Positions 14,301 to 22,073 are shown, numbered from the stretch's first letter. The stretch: 22,073 nucleotides of DNA from Sideroxydans lithotrophicus (GCA_022736605.1 DZDB01000017.1:1-22073), one strand, 5' to 3'. Made by a program: numbers and translations. The notes: generated by a model not told the origin, from the sequence alone.

Positions 14301-14336
14301 CAATAAAAAACCCCGCGACAGCGGGGTTTTTTATTG
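14301..14336. terminator. Bidirectional intrinsic terminator between the cco and rpoH operons
   Basis: A perfect 16-bp stem (14301-14316 with 14321-14336) and a GACA loop. The core is CCCCGC/GCGGGG flanked by AAAAAA and TTTTTT, so each strand has a GC stem followed by a T-run. It serves both the plus-strand cco assembly genes and the minus-strand rpoH, whose stop is 15 nt away. Confidence 0.95.
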
Positions 14337-14350
14337 TGGCTAGGGTGGAA

Positions 14351-15199
14351 TCAGCTTAACGCCACTTTCATTTTCTGGAACGCTTTCTGCTCAATCTGAC
14401 GCACCCGTTCGGCGGAAATGTTGTACTGCGCGGCCAGCTCGTGCAGCGTGGCGCTGTCATCCTCTTGCAGCCAGCGCGCTTCAACGATGTGACGGCTGCG
14501 TGCATCCAGGCTGTTCAGCGCTGAGAGCAAACCGCTATTGGCGCGCTGCTCACTCTCGGCTTGCACCAGAATCTGTGCGGGTTCATCTTCGCTATTGGTC
14601 AGATACGCCAATGGGCCATACGCTTCCTCGCCATCGTCCCCGACTGGATCGAGCGCAATGTCCTGGCCGGAAAAGCGGGCTTCCATTTCCAGCACTTCTT
14701 CGCGCTTGACGCCGAGTTCCTGCGCCATTGCTTCGGCTTCCGCAGGCGTCAGACTGTGGGCGGCAGTTTTGTGGCTGCGCAGGTTGAAGAAAAGTTTGCG
14801 CTGTCCCTTGGTGGTGGCGATTTTGACCATGCGCCAGTTGCGCAGGATGTATTCGTGCATTTCCGCCTTGATCCAGTGCATTGCGAAAGACACCAGGCGC
14901 ACGCCGCGTTCCGGATCAAAACGTTTGACTGCCTTCATCAGGCCGATATTGCCTTCCTGAATCAGATCCGCCTGTGGCAGGCCGTAGCCGATGTATTTAC
15001 GCGCGATGCTGACCACCACGCGCAGGTGCGACAGCACCAGATGGCCGGCGGCATCGAGGTCGTTGTGGTCGCGCAGGCGTCGAGCCAATGCGGTTTCTTC
15101 ATCCGGGCTAAGCATCGGATAGTTGTTCACCGTATGAATATAGCTATCCAGACTGCTGGCGCTGTTATTGAGCGCGGGTAAGGCAAAAGCGTGTGACAT
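14351..15199 (-). CDS. rpoH: RNA polymerase sigma-32 factor (heat-shock sigma factor RpoH)
   Basis: Alternative sigma factor directing transcription of heat-shock genes. The 282-residue product has the sigma-70 region 2 sequence DLIQEGNIGLMKAVKRFDP and FAMHWIKAEMHEYILRNW, the RpoH-specific box TTKGQRKLFFNLR, and a C-terminal helix-turn-helix with NISAERVRQIEQKAF. The start at 15199 (MSHAFALP) is fixed by a perfect AGGAGG at 15209-15214, 9 nt upstream. A longer in-frame start at 15238 would lie inside the CIRCE operator and add 13 residues not typical of RpoH, so it is rejected. It follows ftsX after a 73-nt gap that holds the operator, which argues for its own regulated transcription in addition to read-through from ftsYEX. 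Confidence 0.97.
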   Translation of the reverse strand: MSHAFALPALNNSASSLDSYIHTVNNYPMLSPDEETALARRLRDHNDLDAAGHLVLSHLRVVVSIARKYIGYGLPQADLIQEGNIGLMKAVKRFDPERGVRLVSFAMHWIKAEMHEYILRNWRMVKIATTKGQRKLFFNLRSHKTAAHSLTPAEAEAMAQELGVKREEVLEMEARFSGQDIALDPVGDDGEEAYGPLAYLTNSEDEPAQILVQAESEQRANSGLLSALNSLDARSRHIVEARWLQEDDSATLHELAAQYNISAERVRQIEQKAFQKMKVALS

Positions 15200-15224
15200 G
15201 CGTGAATTCCTCCTGGAATTAATA

Positions 15225-15251
15225 TTAGCACTCTTCATAAGAGAGTGCTAA
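15225..15251 (-). promoter_or_regulatory. CIRCE operator (HrcA binding site) upstream of rpoH
   Basis: TTAGCACTC at 15225-15233 and GAGTGCTAA at 15243-15251 are separated by exactly 9 nt, a perfect match to the CIRCE consensus bound by the heat-shock repressor HrcA. It ends 11 nt before the rpoH Shine-Dalgarno sequence. On the minus strand a possible promoter, -35 TTAGCA (15246-15251) and -10 TAATAT (15222-15227) with an 18-nt spacer, is embedded in it; that pair is only a moderate match (four of six bases each). Repression of rpoH by HrcA is therefore likely. Confidence 0.93.
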
Positions 15252-15272
15252 TAGGCAAAAGTTCAGGCGAGT

Positions 15273-16181
15273 TTAATGTGCGTTCGACTGGAACAGGGTG
15301 CGGGTCACGGTAAGGTACGCGCCCAGCCCACCCAGCAGCATGGCGCACAGCAGTAAAATCAGGCCGGGCAGCAGACCGAGTGACTGCAACTGAAAGTTGG
15401 CCTGATACAACGTGGACAAGTCAGCCACCCGGCGATCCAGCAGGTAAATGCTCAGGCTGACGACGAGCCAGGCAGCGAGCCCGCCGAACAAACCCTGCAA
15501 CACGCCAAAGTACAGAAATGGCCGACGAATGTAGCGATGCGTTGCGCCGATCAACTGGCTGACTTCAATTTCGGCGCGGCGCGTCAAAATCTGTAGCCGT
15601 ATGGTATTGCCCGACACTGCCACCAGCGCAGCACCCAGCAGCAGTGCAAGCAGCGTCACAAACTCATGTCCCAGCCCCAGTATGGCGTTCAGGCGCTGCG
15701 CCCACTGGCTGTCCTGCTTCACGCTATCAATGTAGGGCAGAGCTTGCAGCGCAGTGGCGATGTGGGCAATGGCATCGGGTTGCGACGAGCGTGGCGTGAC
15801 CACCCATGCATCGGGTAGCGGATTTTGCGTCAATCCGGCAGAAATATCAGCGACACCCGCCTGTTTTGACAGTTCGACCAGCGCTGCATCGCGCGGCACA
15901 AAGCGAAAATCCGCCAGATCACTACGCGCCTTGAGGCGCTGGTGCAGGTCATCATTTTGCATCTGGGTCGCATCCATGCGCATGTAAACGCTGATTTCAG
16001 GTTGTGCGGGCAACGCGCCTACCAGCCGCGTGACGTTGTTGAGCAACACATACAGTACCGCTGGCAGGCTCAGCGCAACGCCGATGGCAATCACCGCAAA
16101 CACGGTTGCGAATGGCGTTTGCGCCATGCGCGCGAGGGTGGCCACGATGGCCTGACGGTGGTGGGCGAGCCAGGTTTTCAT
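15273..16181 (-). CDS. ftsX: Cell division ABC transporter-like permease FtsX
   Basis: FtsX pairs with FtsE at the septum, where the complex transmits ATP-dependent signals that activate peptidoglycan amidases through EnvC-like partners. The 302-residue protein has an N-terminal helix (about 22-47), a periplasmic domain (about 48-165) and three C-terminal helices. TRRAEIEVSQLIGAT, linking helices 2 and 3, is a strong family marker, and the C-terminal helix region contains the usual glycine-rich LGGLGAYLTV. The start overlaps the ftsE stop by 4 nt (ATGA), so the pair is translationally coupled. The 3' end lies 21 nt from the CIRCE box of rpoH. Confidence 0.95.
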   Translation of the reverse strand: MKTWLAHHRQAIVATLARMAQTPFATVFAVIAIGVALSLPAVLYVLLNNVTRLVGALPAQPEISVYMRMDATQMQNDDLHQRLKARSDLADFRFVPRDAALVELSKQAGVADISAGLTQNPLPDAWVVTPRSSQPDAIAHIATALQALPYIDSVKQDSQWAQRLNAILGLGHEFVTLLALLLGAALVAVSGNTIRLQILTRRAEIEVSQLIGATHRYIRRPFLYFGVLQGLFGGLAAWLVVSLSIYLLDRRVADLSTLYQANFQLQSLGLLPGLILLLCAMLLGGLGAYLTVTRTLFQSNAH

Positions 16182-16831
16182 GCTTGCAGTACCCCGTGGT
16201 CAAGATGCAGTACGCGCCCGGCATAGGTTCGAATCGCATCCTCGTCGTGCGAGGCGATGACCAGCGTCACGCCGACCTGGTTGAAAGCCTTGAACATGTC
16301 CATGATGTCACGCGCGTAATCTGCGTCGAGGTTGCCAGTGGGTTCGTCAGCCAGCAGCAATGCTGGACGCGACACGACTGCACGGGCGATGCACAGGCGT
16401 TGCTGCTCGCCGCCAGACAGGGTGATGGGGTTGGCTTTTTCGCGCTTCAGCAAGCCGACCTTGTCGAGCGCTGCACGCGCCCGGCTGGCGGCGTCATGGC
16501 GCGAAAATCCGGCGATTTGCAGCGGCAGCAGTACGTTCTGGATCACGCTGCGATCAAACAGCAGTTTGTGATCCTGAAAAATCAGGCCGATATTGCGGCG
16601 CAGGTAAGGCACCGCACCGCGTCCCATTTTGCCGACATTCTGGCTATTTACGAGCACGCTGCCCGTTGTCGGGCGTTCGATTGCGGCGATCAATTTGAGT
16701 AGCGTGCTTTTGCCTGCGCCGGAGTGGCCAGCTAAAAACACCATTTCACCTTCGCCAATTTCAAAGCTCAGCTTGCATAGCGCTTCATGGCCGCCCGGGT
16801 AGCGTTTGGTCACATTGTCAAAGCGAATCAT
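16178..16831 (-). CDS. ftsE: Cell division ATP-binding protein FtsE
   Basis: ABC-type ATPase partner of FtsX at the divisome, on the cytoplasmic face. The 217-residue protein is the usual length. It shows the Walker A GHSGAGKST at 35-43, the Q-loop in IFQDHKLL, the ABC signature LSGGEQQR, Walker B with LLLADEPTG, and the switch histidine in ASHDEDA. The sequence RYPGGHEAL near the N-terminus is characteristic of FtsE as opposed to other ABC ATPases. It overlaps both ftsY upstream and ftsX downstream by 4 nt, giving a tightly coupled ftsYEX operon on the minus strand. Confidence 0.97.
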   Translation of the reverse strand: MIRFDNVTKRYPGGHEALCKLSFEIGEGEMVFLAGHSGAGKSTLLKLIAAIERPTTGSVLVNSQNVGKMGRGAVPYLRRNIGLIFQDHKLLFDRSVIQNVLLPLQIAGFSRHDAASRARAALDKVGLLKREKANPITLSGGEQQRLCIARAVVSRPALLLADEPTGNLDADYARDIMDMFKAFNQVGVTLVIASHDEDAIRTYAGRVLHLDHGVLQA

Positions 16832-17946
16832 GTGGCAGGCGCCTCGAATAATGCGTCGACAAATTCACGCGCAATAAACGGGCGTAAATCAGCCAGACTT
16901 TCTCCCACGCCGATGAAACGGATCGGGTGCGGGCGAGTTTTGGCGATGGCGGCAATCACGCCGCCCTTGGCGCTGCCGTCGAGTTTGGTCAGCACCAGCC
17001 CGGTCACGCCCAGCGCGTCATCAAACGCCTTGACCTGGGTAACGGCGTTTTGGCCGGTGTTGGCATCCAGCACCAGCAAGACCTCATGCGGCGCGCTGGC
17101 TTCAGCTTTCTGGATCACCCGCTTCACTTTGCGGATTTCTTCCATCAAATTCAGTTGTGTTGGCAGGCGCCCGGCAGTATCTGCCAGCACGATGTCGATG
17201 CCACGTGCCTTGGCGGCGGCAATCGCGTCAAAAATTACTGCCGCAGAGTCACCGCCATCCTGTGCAATCACTGCCACATTGTTGCGCTCGCCCCACACCA
17301 TCAGCTGTTCGCGTGCGGCAGCCCGAAACGTGTCGCCGGCGGCCAGTAATACCGATTTCCCCTGCGACTGATAATACTTGGCGAGCTTGCCGATGGTGGT
17401 GGTTTTGCCCGCGCCGTTTACCCCCGTCATCATGATGACGTAGGGTTTGTGGGTGCTCACATCCAGGGGTTGTTCGAGTGGTTCGAGCAGCGTGCAGAGT
17501 GCTTGGTGTAGTGCCGCTTGCAACTCATGCGCGTCGGTAAGGCGGTCTTTTTTGACGCGCGCCTGCAACGCATCAAGCAAATATTGTGTGGCATCGACGC
17601 CGACGTCGGCAGTGAGCAGGATGGTTTCCAGCTCGTCATACAGATCGGCGTCAATTTTGCCGCCGCGACTGAACAGGCTGGTGAGCTGCTTGCCGAATTG
17701 CTCGCGGGTGCGCGACAGCCCTTGCTTGAGGCGTTGCGCCCAGGACAGCTTGGGTGCATCGTCCTGCGCGGGCGTTGGCGTTGGCGCGGCTGGCATGGGC
17801 TTGAGCGTGGCAGCGGGCGTTACTTCGGTAACGCTCGGGGCGTGCGCCACGCTGACGGGTGGCGCAGCTTCGTCAGCCTGGGGCGTTGCGCTATCGGGTT
17901 CTGCCGGGGCGGGCTTGCCACCCATTTTCTTGAAAAAACTAAACAC
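16828..17946 (-). CDS. ftsY: Signal recognition particle receptor FtsY
   Basis: SRP receptor GTPase that docks ribosome-nascent chain complexes at the membrane for co-translational insertion of membrane proteins. The 372-residue product starts MFSFFKK, has a proline/alanine/acid-rich linker (about residues 10-65), then the helical N domain and the GTPase (NG) domain: GVNGAGKTTT (G1), DTFRAAAREQL, DTAGR (G3), TKLDG (G4) and GVGES (G5). The start codon is GTG at 17946; MFSFFKK is the usual FtsY N-terminus, which supports it although no clear Shine-Dalgarno sequence is seen. The acidic linker is shorter than in E. coli, as is usual outside enterobacteria. It is the first gene of ftsYEX. Confidence 0.97.
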   Translation of the reverse strand: MFSFFKKMGGKPAPAEPDSATPQADEAAPPVSVAHAPSVTEVTPAATLKPMPAAPTPTPAQDDAPKLSWAQRLKQGLSRTREQFGKQLTSLFSRGGKIDADLYDELETILLTADVGVDATQYLLDALQARVKKDRLTDAHELQAALHQALCTLLEPLEQPLDVSTHKPYVIMMTGVNGAGKTTTIGKLAKYYQSQGKSVLLAAGDTFRAAAREQLMVWGERNNVAVIAQDGGDSAAVIFDAIAAAKARGIDIVLADTAGRLPTQLNLMEEIRKVKRVIQKAEASAPHEVLLVLDANTGQNAVTQVKAFDDALGVTGLVLTKLDGSAKGGVIAAIAKTRPHPIRFIGVGESLADLRPFIAREFVDALFEAPAT

Positions 17947-18042
17947 GGTAGGGGCAGTCTTTAAACGGTGGGTAAAAACTTGCGGGCAAGATTGCTGTGC
18001 CTATTTTATCATGCGGGCTGATGACTTCATTTCGGGTTTGCA

Positions 18043-19428
18043 ATGATTCCTTTCAAGGGTTTGCTCACGAGCGGGCTGCTGTGCCTGATGAGTGCGCCAG
18101 TATTCGCTGCTGTGCAGGTTTTCGAGTTAAGCAACGGGCTTAAACTGTATGTCAAGGAAGACCACCGCGCACCGGTGGTGGTCTCGCAGGTATGGTATCG
18201 CGCCGGCAGCATGGATGAATTTAACGGCACCACCGGCGTCGCGCATGTGCTCGAACACATGATGTTCAAAGGTACGCACGATGTGCCGACTGGGCAATTT
18301 TCCAAATTGATCGCAGCGGCGGGTGGACGCGAAAATGCGTTTACCGCACGCGATTACACGGCCTACTTCCAGCAATTGCAAAAAGACCGGCTCGAACTGG
18401 CGTTCAGGCTCGAAGCCGACCGCATGCACAACCTCAATCTGAGCGCCGACGATTTTGCCAAGGAAATCAAGGTGGTGATGGAGGAACGGCGGTTGCGTAC
18501 TGACGACAAGCCGGAAGCCCGCGTCTACGAGCAATTGATGGCCAGTGCGTTTGACGCCAGCCCTTACCGGCGCCCGGTGATCGGCTGGATGAATGATCTG
18601 GAGCAGATGAACGTCAATGATGCGCGCGACTGGTATCGGCGCTGGTACGCGCCCAACAACGCCACGCTGGTGGTGGTGGGTGATGTCCGTGCCGATGAAG
18701 TCAAAACGCTGGCGGAGCGCTATTTTGGCCCGATTGCGGCGCAACCGCTGCCGACCCGCAAGCCGCAACAGGAGCCGGCACAGGCCGGTATCCGGCGCGT
18801 CAGTATCAAGGCGCCGGCCAAGTTGCCCTACCTGGTCATGGCCTACCATGTGCCGGTGCTGCGCGATGTGCAAACTGACTGGGAGCCCTATGCGCTGCAG
18901 GTGCTGGCGGCGGTGCTGGACGGCGGCGATGCGGCGCGCCTGACGCGTAATCTGGTGCGTGCGCAGCGGGTCGCGAACGAGGCCGGTGCCGGGTATGACG
19001 CCGTGGCGCGTGGACCGGGACTGTTTCTGCTCGATGGCACGCCAGCCGAAGGCAAGACAGCGGCGAATCTGGAGACCGCATTGCGTGCCCAGCTGGTGTT
19101 GCTGCAACGCGAAGGTGTGAGCGCAGATGAGCTCCAGCGCGTCAAGGCGCAGGTGGTTGCCGCTGATGTGTTTCAACGTGATTCGGGATTTTTTCAGGCG
19201 ATGCAGATTGGCGAATATGCAACGGTTGGCTTGCCGGTGGCAGAACTCGATGCGCGCGTGCAGAAATTGCAGGCCGTGACCGCCGAACAGGTGCGCGACG
19301 TGGCGCGCAAATATCTAGTGGACGACCAGCTCACGGTCGCCACCCTGGATCCGCAGCCACTCGATAAACAGGCGCCACGTACGGCAGTGCCGGGCATGCG
19401 CCACGCTGAGCCGGAAGGCATGCGCTGA
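18043..19428 (+). CDS. M16 family zinc metallopeptidase, catalytic subunit
   Basis: A 461-residue secreted peptidase of the pitrilysin/processing-protease family (M16B), likely periplasmic. A signal peptide ends around APVFAA (residues 18-23). The inverted zinc motif HxxEH is H68-V-L-E71-H72, with a downstream glutamate (E147 or E148 in VVMEERR) as the third zinc ligand. RRPVIGWMNDLEQM is a typical M16 segment. The C-terminal half is the non-catalytic repeat domain. It overlaps the next gene by 1 nt (TGATG), and that gene encodes the partner lacking the zinc motif, so the active enzyme is probably a heterodimer. It diverges from ftsY across a 96-nt gap that holds a weak candidate promoter (TTGCGG at 17980, TATTTT at 18002). 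Natural substrates are unknown. Confidence 0.94.
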   Translation: MIPFKGLLTSGLLCLMSAPVFAAVQVFELSNGLKLYVKEDHRAPVVVSQVWYRAGSMDEFNGTTGVAHVLEHMMFKGTHDVPTGQFSKLIAAAGGRENAFTARDYTAYFQQLQKDRLELAFRLEADRMHNLNLSADDFAKEIKVVMEERRLRTDDKPEARVYEQLMASAFDASPYRRPVIGWMNDLEQMNVNDARDWYRRWYAPNNATLVVVGDVRADEVKTLAERYFGPIAAQPLPTRKPQQEPAQAGIRRVSIKAPAKLPYLVMAYHVPVLRDVQTDWEPYALQVLAAVLDGGDAARLTRNLVRAQRVANEAGAGYDAVARGPGLFLLDGTPAEGKTAANLETALRAQLVLLQREGVSADELQRVKAQVVAADVFQRDSGFFQAMQIGEYATVGLPVAELDARVQKLQAVTAEQVRDVARKYLVDDQLTVATLDPQPLDKQAPRTAVPGMRHAEPEGMR

Positions 19429-20732
19429 TGCGTTACTGGATGCTATTGCTGACGCTATTCGTCAGTGGCGGCGCGAACGCCGCGTTGCCGATACAGCACT
19501 GGGTGCTGGCCAACGGCGCCAAGGTGTATTTTGTTGAAAGCCATGACCTGCCGATGCTCGACGTGAGTGTGGATTTCCCGGCGGGTACTGCAGCCGAGCC
19601 TGCCAGTCAGGGTGGCGTCGCCAATCTGACGCGCAGCCTGTTGGGACTGGGGGCGGGCGGCCTGGATGAAAACCAGATTGCACGCGCGCTGGGCGATGTC
19701 GGCGCGGTGCTGGGCGGGCGCTTTGACGCGGATCGCGCAGGCGTCACGTTGCGCACGCTGAGCAGCCCGGCCGAGCGCGGCGTCGCGCTGGCGTTGCTGG
19801 CGCGCATGCTGCAGCAGCCGACGTTCCCGGACGCGGTGCTGGCGCGCGAAAAATCCCGCGTTATCGCTGCGCTCAAGCAGGCTGAATTGCAGCCGGAGAA
19901 CCTTGCGGTGCGGGCATTTCAGCAGGCGGTCTATGGCAGCCACCCGTATGGCCGCCGCGACAGCGGTGAAGTTGCCAGTGTGGCACGGCTGACATCGACA
20001 GATCTGCGCGCATTTTATCGCAATCATTATGCTGCTCAAGGCGCGGTCATTGCCCTGATTGGCGATATCAGCCGCGCCGACGCTGAACGGATTGCACAGC
20101 AGCTGACGGCGGCTTTGCCCGCTGGGAGTCAGGCTGCAGAAAAAACGATCCCGCCGGTACCGGCTTTGGTGCAGGCGGTGACACGCATCATCCCGTTTCC
20201 GGCCAAACAGAGTCAGGTGCTGATCGGCCAGCCCGGCGTGACGCGTGCCGACCCGGATTATTTTGCCCTGTACGTTGGCAACTATGTACTGGGCGGCGGT
20301 GGCTTTGATTCGCGCCTGATAAATGAGATACGGCAGAAGCGCGGGTTGGCGTACAGTGCGTACAGCTATTTTGCACCGATGCAGTCGGGCGGTGTGTTTC
20401 AGATGGGCTTGCAGACGCGGGTCGATCAGACGCAACAGGCGGTGCAGGTGGTACGCGACACGCTGACGACGTTTGTTGAAAATGGCGTCAGCGAAGCGGA
20501 GCTGAGCCAAGCTAAAAACAATCTCATCGGCGGCTTTCCACTGCGTATCGACAGCAACAAGAAAATCCTTGAATACCTCGCGGTGATTGGCTTCTATGAT
20601 TTGCCGCTGAATTATCTGGAGACCTTCCAGGCACGTGTCGAGGCCGTTACCGCCGCGCAGATTCAAGCCGCATTCAAGCGCCACGTGCATCCCGACAGGC
20701 TGGTCACGGTGATTGTGGGCGGCGGGCAGTGA
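19428..20732 (+). CDS. M16 family peptidase homologue lacking the zinc site (partner subunit)
   Basis: A 434-residue signal-peptide protein (cleavage likely after GGANA, residue 18) with the M16 fold. Where the active subunit has HxxEH, this one reads A65-N-L-T-R69, so it cannot bind catalytic zinc. Its C-terminal half keeps the arginine/tyrosine substrate-binding segment RQKRGLAYSAYSYF starting at R302, with Y309 and Y312. In bacterial M16B heterodimers one chain supplies the zinc site and the other this R/Y pair, which fits the tandem arrangement here. Start and stop are coupled to both neighbours (TGATG upstream, GTGA with rsmD). A long antisense ORF opposite it is a codon-bias shadow. Confidence 0.93.
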   Translation: MRYWMLLLTLFVSGGANAALPIQHWVLANGAKVYFVESHDLPMLDVSVDFPAGTAAEPASQGGVANLTRSLLGLGAGGLDENQIARALGDVGAVLGGRFDADRAGVTLRTLSSPAERGVALALLARMLQQPTFPDAVLAREKSRVIAALKQAELQPENLAVRAFQQAVYGSHPYGRRDSGEVASVARLTSTDLRAFYRNHYAAQGAVIALIGDISRADAERIAQQLTAALPAGSQAAEKTIPPVPALVQAVTRIIPFPAKQSQVLIGQPGVTRADPDYFALYVGNYVLGGGGFDSRLINEIRQKRGLAYSAYSYFAPMQSGGVFQMGLQTRVDQTQQAVQVVRDTLTTFVENGVSEAELSQAKNNLIGGFPLRIDSNKKILEYLAVIGFYDLPLNYLETFQARVEAVTAAQIQAAFKRHVHPDRLVTVIVGGGQ

Positions 20733-21307
20733 GTCAGGCACGCAATCGGGTACGCATTATCGGCGGCGTGTGGCGGCGACGCCTGCTGGATTTCCCTGAC
20801 GCCACCGGACTGCGTCCCACCCCGGATGCGGTGCGCGAAACCCTGTTCAACTGGCTTGGGCAGACGCTTGACGGGCTGGTCTGCCTGGATCTGTTTGCGG
20901 GCAGTGGCGCGCTGGGATTCGAGGCGGCCTCACGTGGTGCGCGCCAGGTGGTGATGGTAGAACAAAATCGGCAAGTGCTCGATGCCCTGCGTGCCAGCGC
21001 GGTCAGCCTGCAGGCTGATACGGTGGTATTGCAGCAGCGGGATGGGGTAAAATTCCTGCTGCAAAACAGTCAGCAGTTTGATGTGGTATTCGTTGATCCG
21101 CCCTATGGCGCGGGTTTGCAGGCGACGGTGCTCGCTGCATTACCGCCGCACCTTAATCCGGACGCGCGCGTTTATGTTGAACACGATGGCAGCCTGCAAT
21201 TGCCGGCGGGCTGGGTGGTGTGGCGTGAAGGCCGCGCAGGCAAGGCGCACTTTTGCCTGCTCCAGCGCATAGCGGTTCATTACGATAGCGCGTCTCCGGC
21301 GACTTGA
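20729..21307 (+). CDS. rsmD: 16S rRNA (guanine(966)-N2)-methyltransferase RsmD
   Basis: SAM-dependent enzyme that methylates G966 of 16S rRNA in the assembled 30S subunit. The 192-residue protein starts with the family's VRIIGGVWRRRLL and GLRPTPDAVRETLFNWL. The SAM-binding motif I is DLFAGSGALG (54-63) and the catalytic motif is DPPY (123-126). The start is GTG at 20729, overlapping the M16 stop as GTGA. It precedes coaD by 12 nt, an arrangement conserved in many proteobacteria. Confidence 0.95.
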   Translation: MSQARNRVRIIGGVWRRRLLDFPDATGLRPTPDAVRETLFNWLGQTLDGLVCLDLFAGSGALGFEAASRGARQVVMVEQNRQVLDALRASAVSLQADTVVLQQRDGVKFLLQNSQQFDVVFVDPPYGAGLQATVLAALPPHLNPDARVYVEHDGSLQLPAGWVVWREGRAGKAHFCLLQRIAVHYDSASPAT

Positions 21308-21319
21308 AACAGGACAGCC

Positions 21320-21805
21320 ATGCATAAAATTGCGATCTACCCTGGTACGTTTGATCCGCTTACGCGTGGCCATGAGGATTTGGTGCGGCGCGCCCTGTCA
21401 ATTTTTGACGAAGTGGTGGTCGCGGTCGCTGCCGGGGGACATAAACGGCCGTTTTTCAGTCTCGACGAGCGGGTGGAGATTGCTACCCAGGTGTTTGCCG
21501 ACGTGCCAACGGTGCGCGTAGAGGGCTTTTCTGGCTTGCTGATGACTTTTATGGCGCAGCAAAAGGCCAATATTATTTTGCGCGGCCTGCGTGCTGTGTC
21601 AGACTTTGAATATGAGTTTCAGCTGGCCGGGATGAACCGCAATCTGAATCCGGGTGTCGAAACGGTGTTCATGACGCCCGCCGAGCAATTCATGTTCATT
21701 TCTGCCAGCATGGTGCGTGAAATCGCCCAGCTGGGTGGCGACGTCAGCCAGTTTGTGCAGCCGCTGGTAGCACAAAAGCTGCAAGCCAAAATTGAGTTAC
21801 TTTAG
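21320..21805 (+). CDS. coaD: Phosphopantetheine adenylyltransferase
   Basis: Penultimate enzyme of coenzyme A synthesis, joining 4'-phosphopantetheine and ATP to form dephospho-CoA. The 161-residue length is typical. It shows the nucleotidyltransferase motif TxGH as T15-R-G-H18 in GTFDPLTRGH, the RGLRAVSDFEYEFQLAGMNR segment of the family in two parts (RGLRAVSDFEYE and AGMNR), and ISASMVRE, the equivalent of the ISSTLVRE motif. AGGAC before the ATG may serve as a Shine-Dalgarno sequence. It lies between rsmD and the ferredoxin gene. Confidence 0.97.
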   Translation: MHKIAIYPGTFDPLTRGHEDLVRRALSIFDEVVVAVAAGGHKRPFFSLDERVEIATQVFADVPTVRVEGFSGLLMTFMAQQKANIILRGLRAVSDFEYEFQLAGMNRNLNPGVETVFMTPAEQFMFISASMVREIAQLGGDVSQFVQPLVAQKLQAKIELL

Positions 21806-21818
21806 TTAGAGGATAACC

Positions 21819-22073
21819 ATGTCTTTATTGATTACCGACGAATGCATCAACTGCGACGTGTGCGAGCCGGAATGCCCGAATGAGGCGATTTATCAGGGCG
21901 ACAGCATTTATGAAATCGACCCGAACAAATGCACCGAATGCGTTGGCCATTACGACGCGCCACAGTGCGTCGAAGTGTGTCCGGTGGATTGCATCCCGCT
22001 CGGTATTGAAGAAACGCAGGAACAGTTGATGAGCCGTTATCTGCATCTGACCGGGCAGGATACGCCAGCCTAG
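21819..22073 (+). CDS. YfhL family 2[4Fe-4S] ferredoxin
   Basis: An 84-residue soluble electron carrier with two [4Fe-4S] clusters. The first motif is CINCDVCEPECP (C9, C12, C15, C19); the second is CTECVGHYDAPQCVEVCP, with the eight-residue insert between the second and third cysteines that marks the YfhL/Allochromatium-type ferredoxins. A further cysteine occurs in PVDC. AGAGG at 21808-21812 precedes the ATG. It follows coaD after 13 nt, a common arrangement in beta- and gammaproteobacteria. Its stop codon is the last three bases of the window, so the gene is complete. The redox partner is not evident. Confidence 0.95.
   Translation: MSLLITDECINCDVCEPECPNEAIYQGDSIYEIDPNKCTECVGHYDAPQCVEVCPVDCIPLGIEETQEQLMSRYLHLTGQDTPA

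Noticed and set aside
15200..15238. N-terminal extension of RpoH from an ATG at 15238
   Set aside because: That ATG is in the spacer of the CIRCE operator and has no ribosome binding site; the ATG at 15199 has a perfect AGGAGG at the right distance.
18127..19176. 349-codon open frame on the minus strand opposite the first M16 gene
   Set aside because: Same reasoning: fully inside a real gene, no domain, no ribosome binding site of note.
19455..20741. 428-codon open frame on the minus strand opposite the second M16 gene
   Set aside because: It lies fully antisense to a gene with clear family signatures, its translation shows no recognisable domain, and it is composed of the low-complexity R/H/Q-rich mix typical of codon-bias shadows.

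Overview
The window reads as a chromosomal segment of a betaproteobacterium, probably of the Nitrosomonadales/Methylophilales type. That placement rests on protein flavour and gene order: the cox cluster carries the betaproteobacterial tiny assembly protein, a DUF2970 protein and a twin-transmembrane protein; ftsY-ftsE-ftsX-rpoH is followed divergently by two M16 peptidases, rsmD, coaD and a YfhL-type ferredoxin. No rRNA, tRNA, insertion sequence, phage gene or CRISPR array was found. Coding density is very high.

Layout. (1) 1-2443: end of an aa3-type cytochrome c oxidase operon, with ctaD (3' part only), a 32-aa assembly protein, ctaG/cox11, a DUF2970 membrane protein and ctaE, closed by a hairpin at 2467-2499. 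(2) 2510-2704, minus strand: a small twin-transmembrane protein. (3) 2780-5782: oxidase assembly genes SURF1, a SCO-like thioredoxin-fold membrane protein, ctaB (heme O synthase) and a Sco1 lipoprotein. The heme A synthase gene ctaA, which usually sits before ctaB in such clusters, is absent here. (4) 5868-9216: ccoNOQP, the structural genes of a high-affinity cbb3 oxidase, ended by a strong terminator at 9259-9288. (5) 9302-14139: ccoGHIS, the cbb3 assembly genes (copper reductase, FixH-like protein with an unusual N-terminal membrane extension, copper P-type ATPase, CcoS), followed by an unassigned 33-aa single-helix ORF and a bidirectional terminator at 14301-14336. (6) 14351-17946, minus strand: ftsY-ftsE-ftsX-rpoH, with a perfect CIRCE operator (HrcA site) directly before rpoH. 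(7) 18043-22073, plus strand: an active/inactive pair of M16 peptidases, rsmD, coaD and a 2[4Fe-4S] ferredoxin.

How it works together. The left 14 kb supplies two terminal oxidases: a low-affinity aa3 enzyme (heme A, CuA and CuB centres) and a high-affinity cbb3 enzyme (hemes b and c, CuB), together with copper delivery (CtaG, Sco1, CcoG, CcoI) and heme handling (CtaB, SURF1). The right 8 kb is housekeeping: membrane protein targeting, divisome control, heat-shock sigma factor, periplasmic proteolysis, 16S rRNA methylation and coenzyme A synthesis.

I found no clearly unprecedented system. The most useful leads are the perfect CIRCE box at rpoH, the missing ctaA, the orphan 33-aa membrane ORF after ccoS, the terminator that lies only 13 nt before the ccoG start, the extended FixH protein, and a dyad that fills the spacer of a candidate promoter before ccoN.
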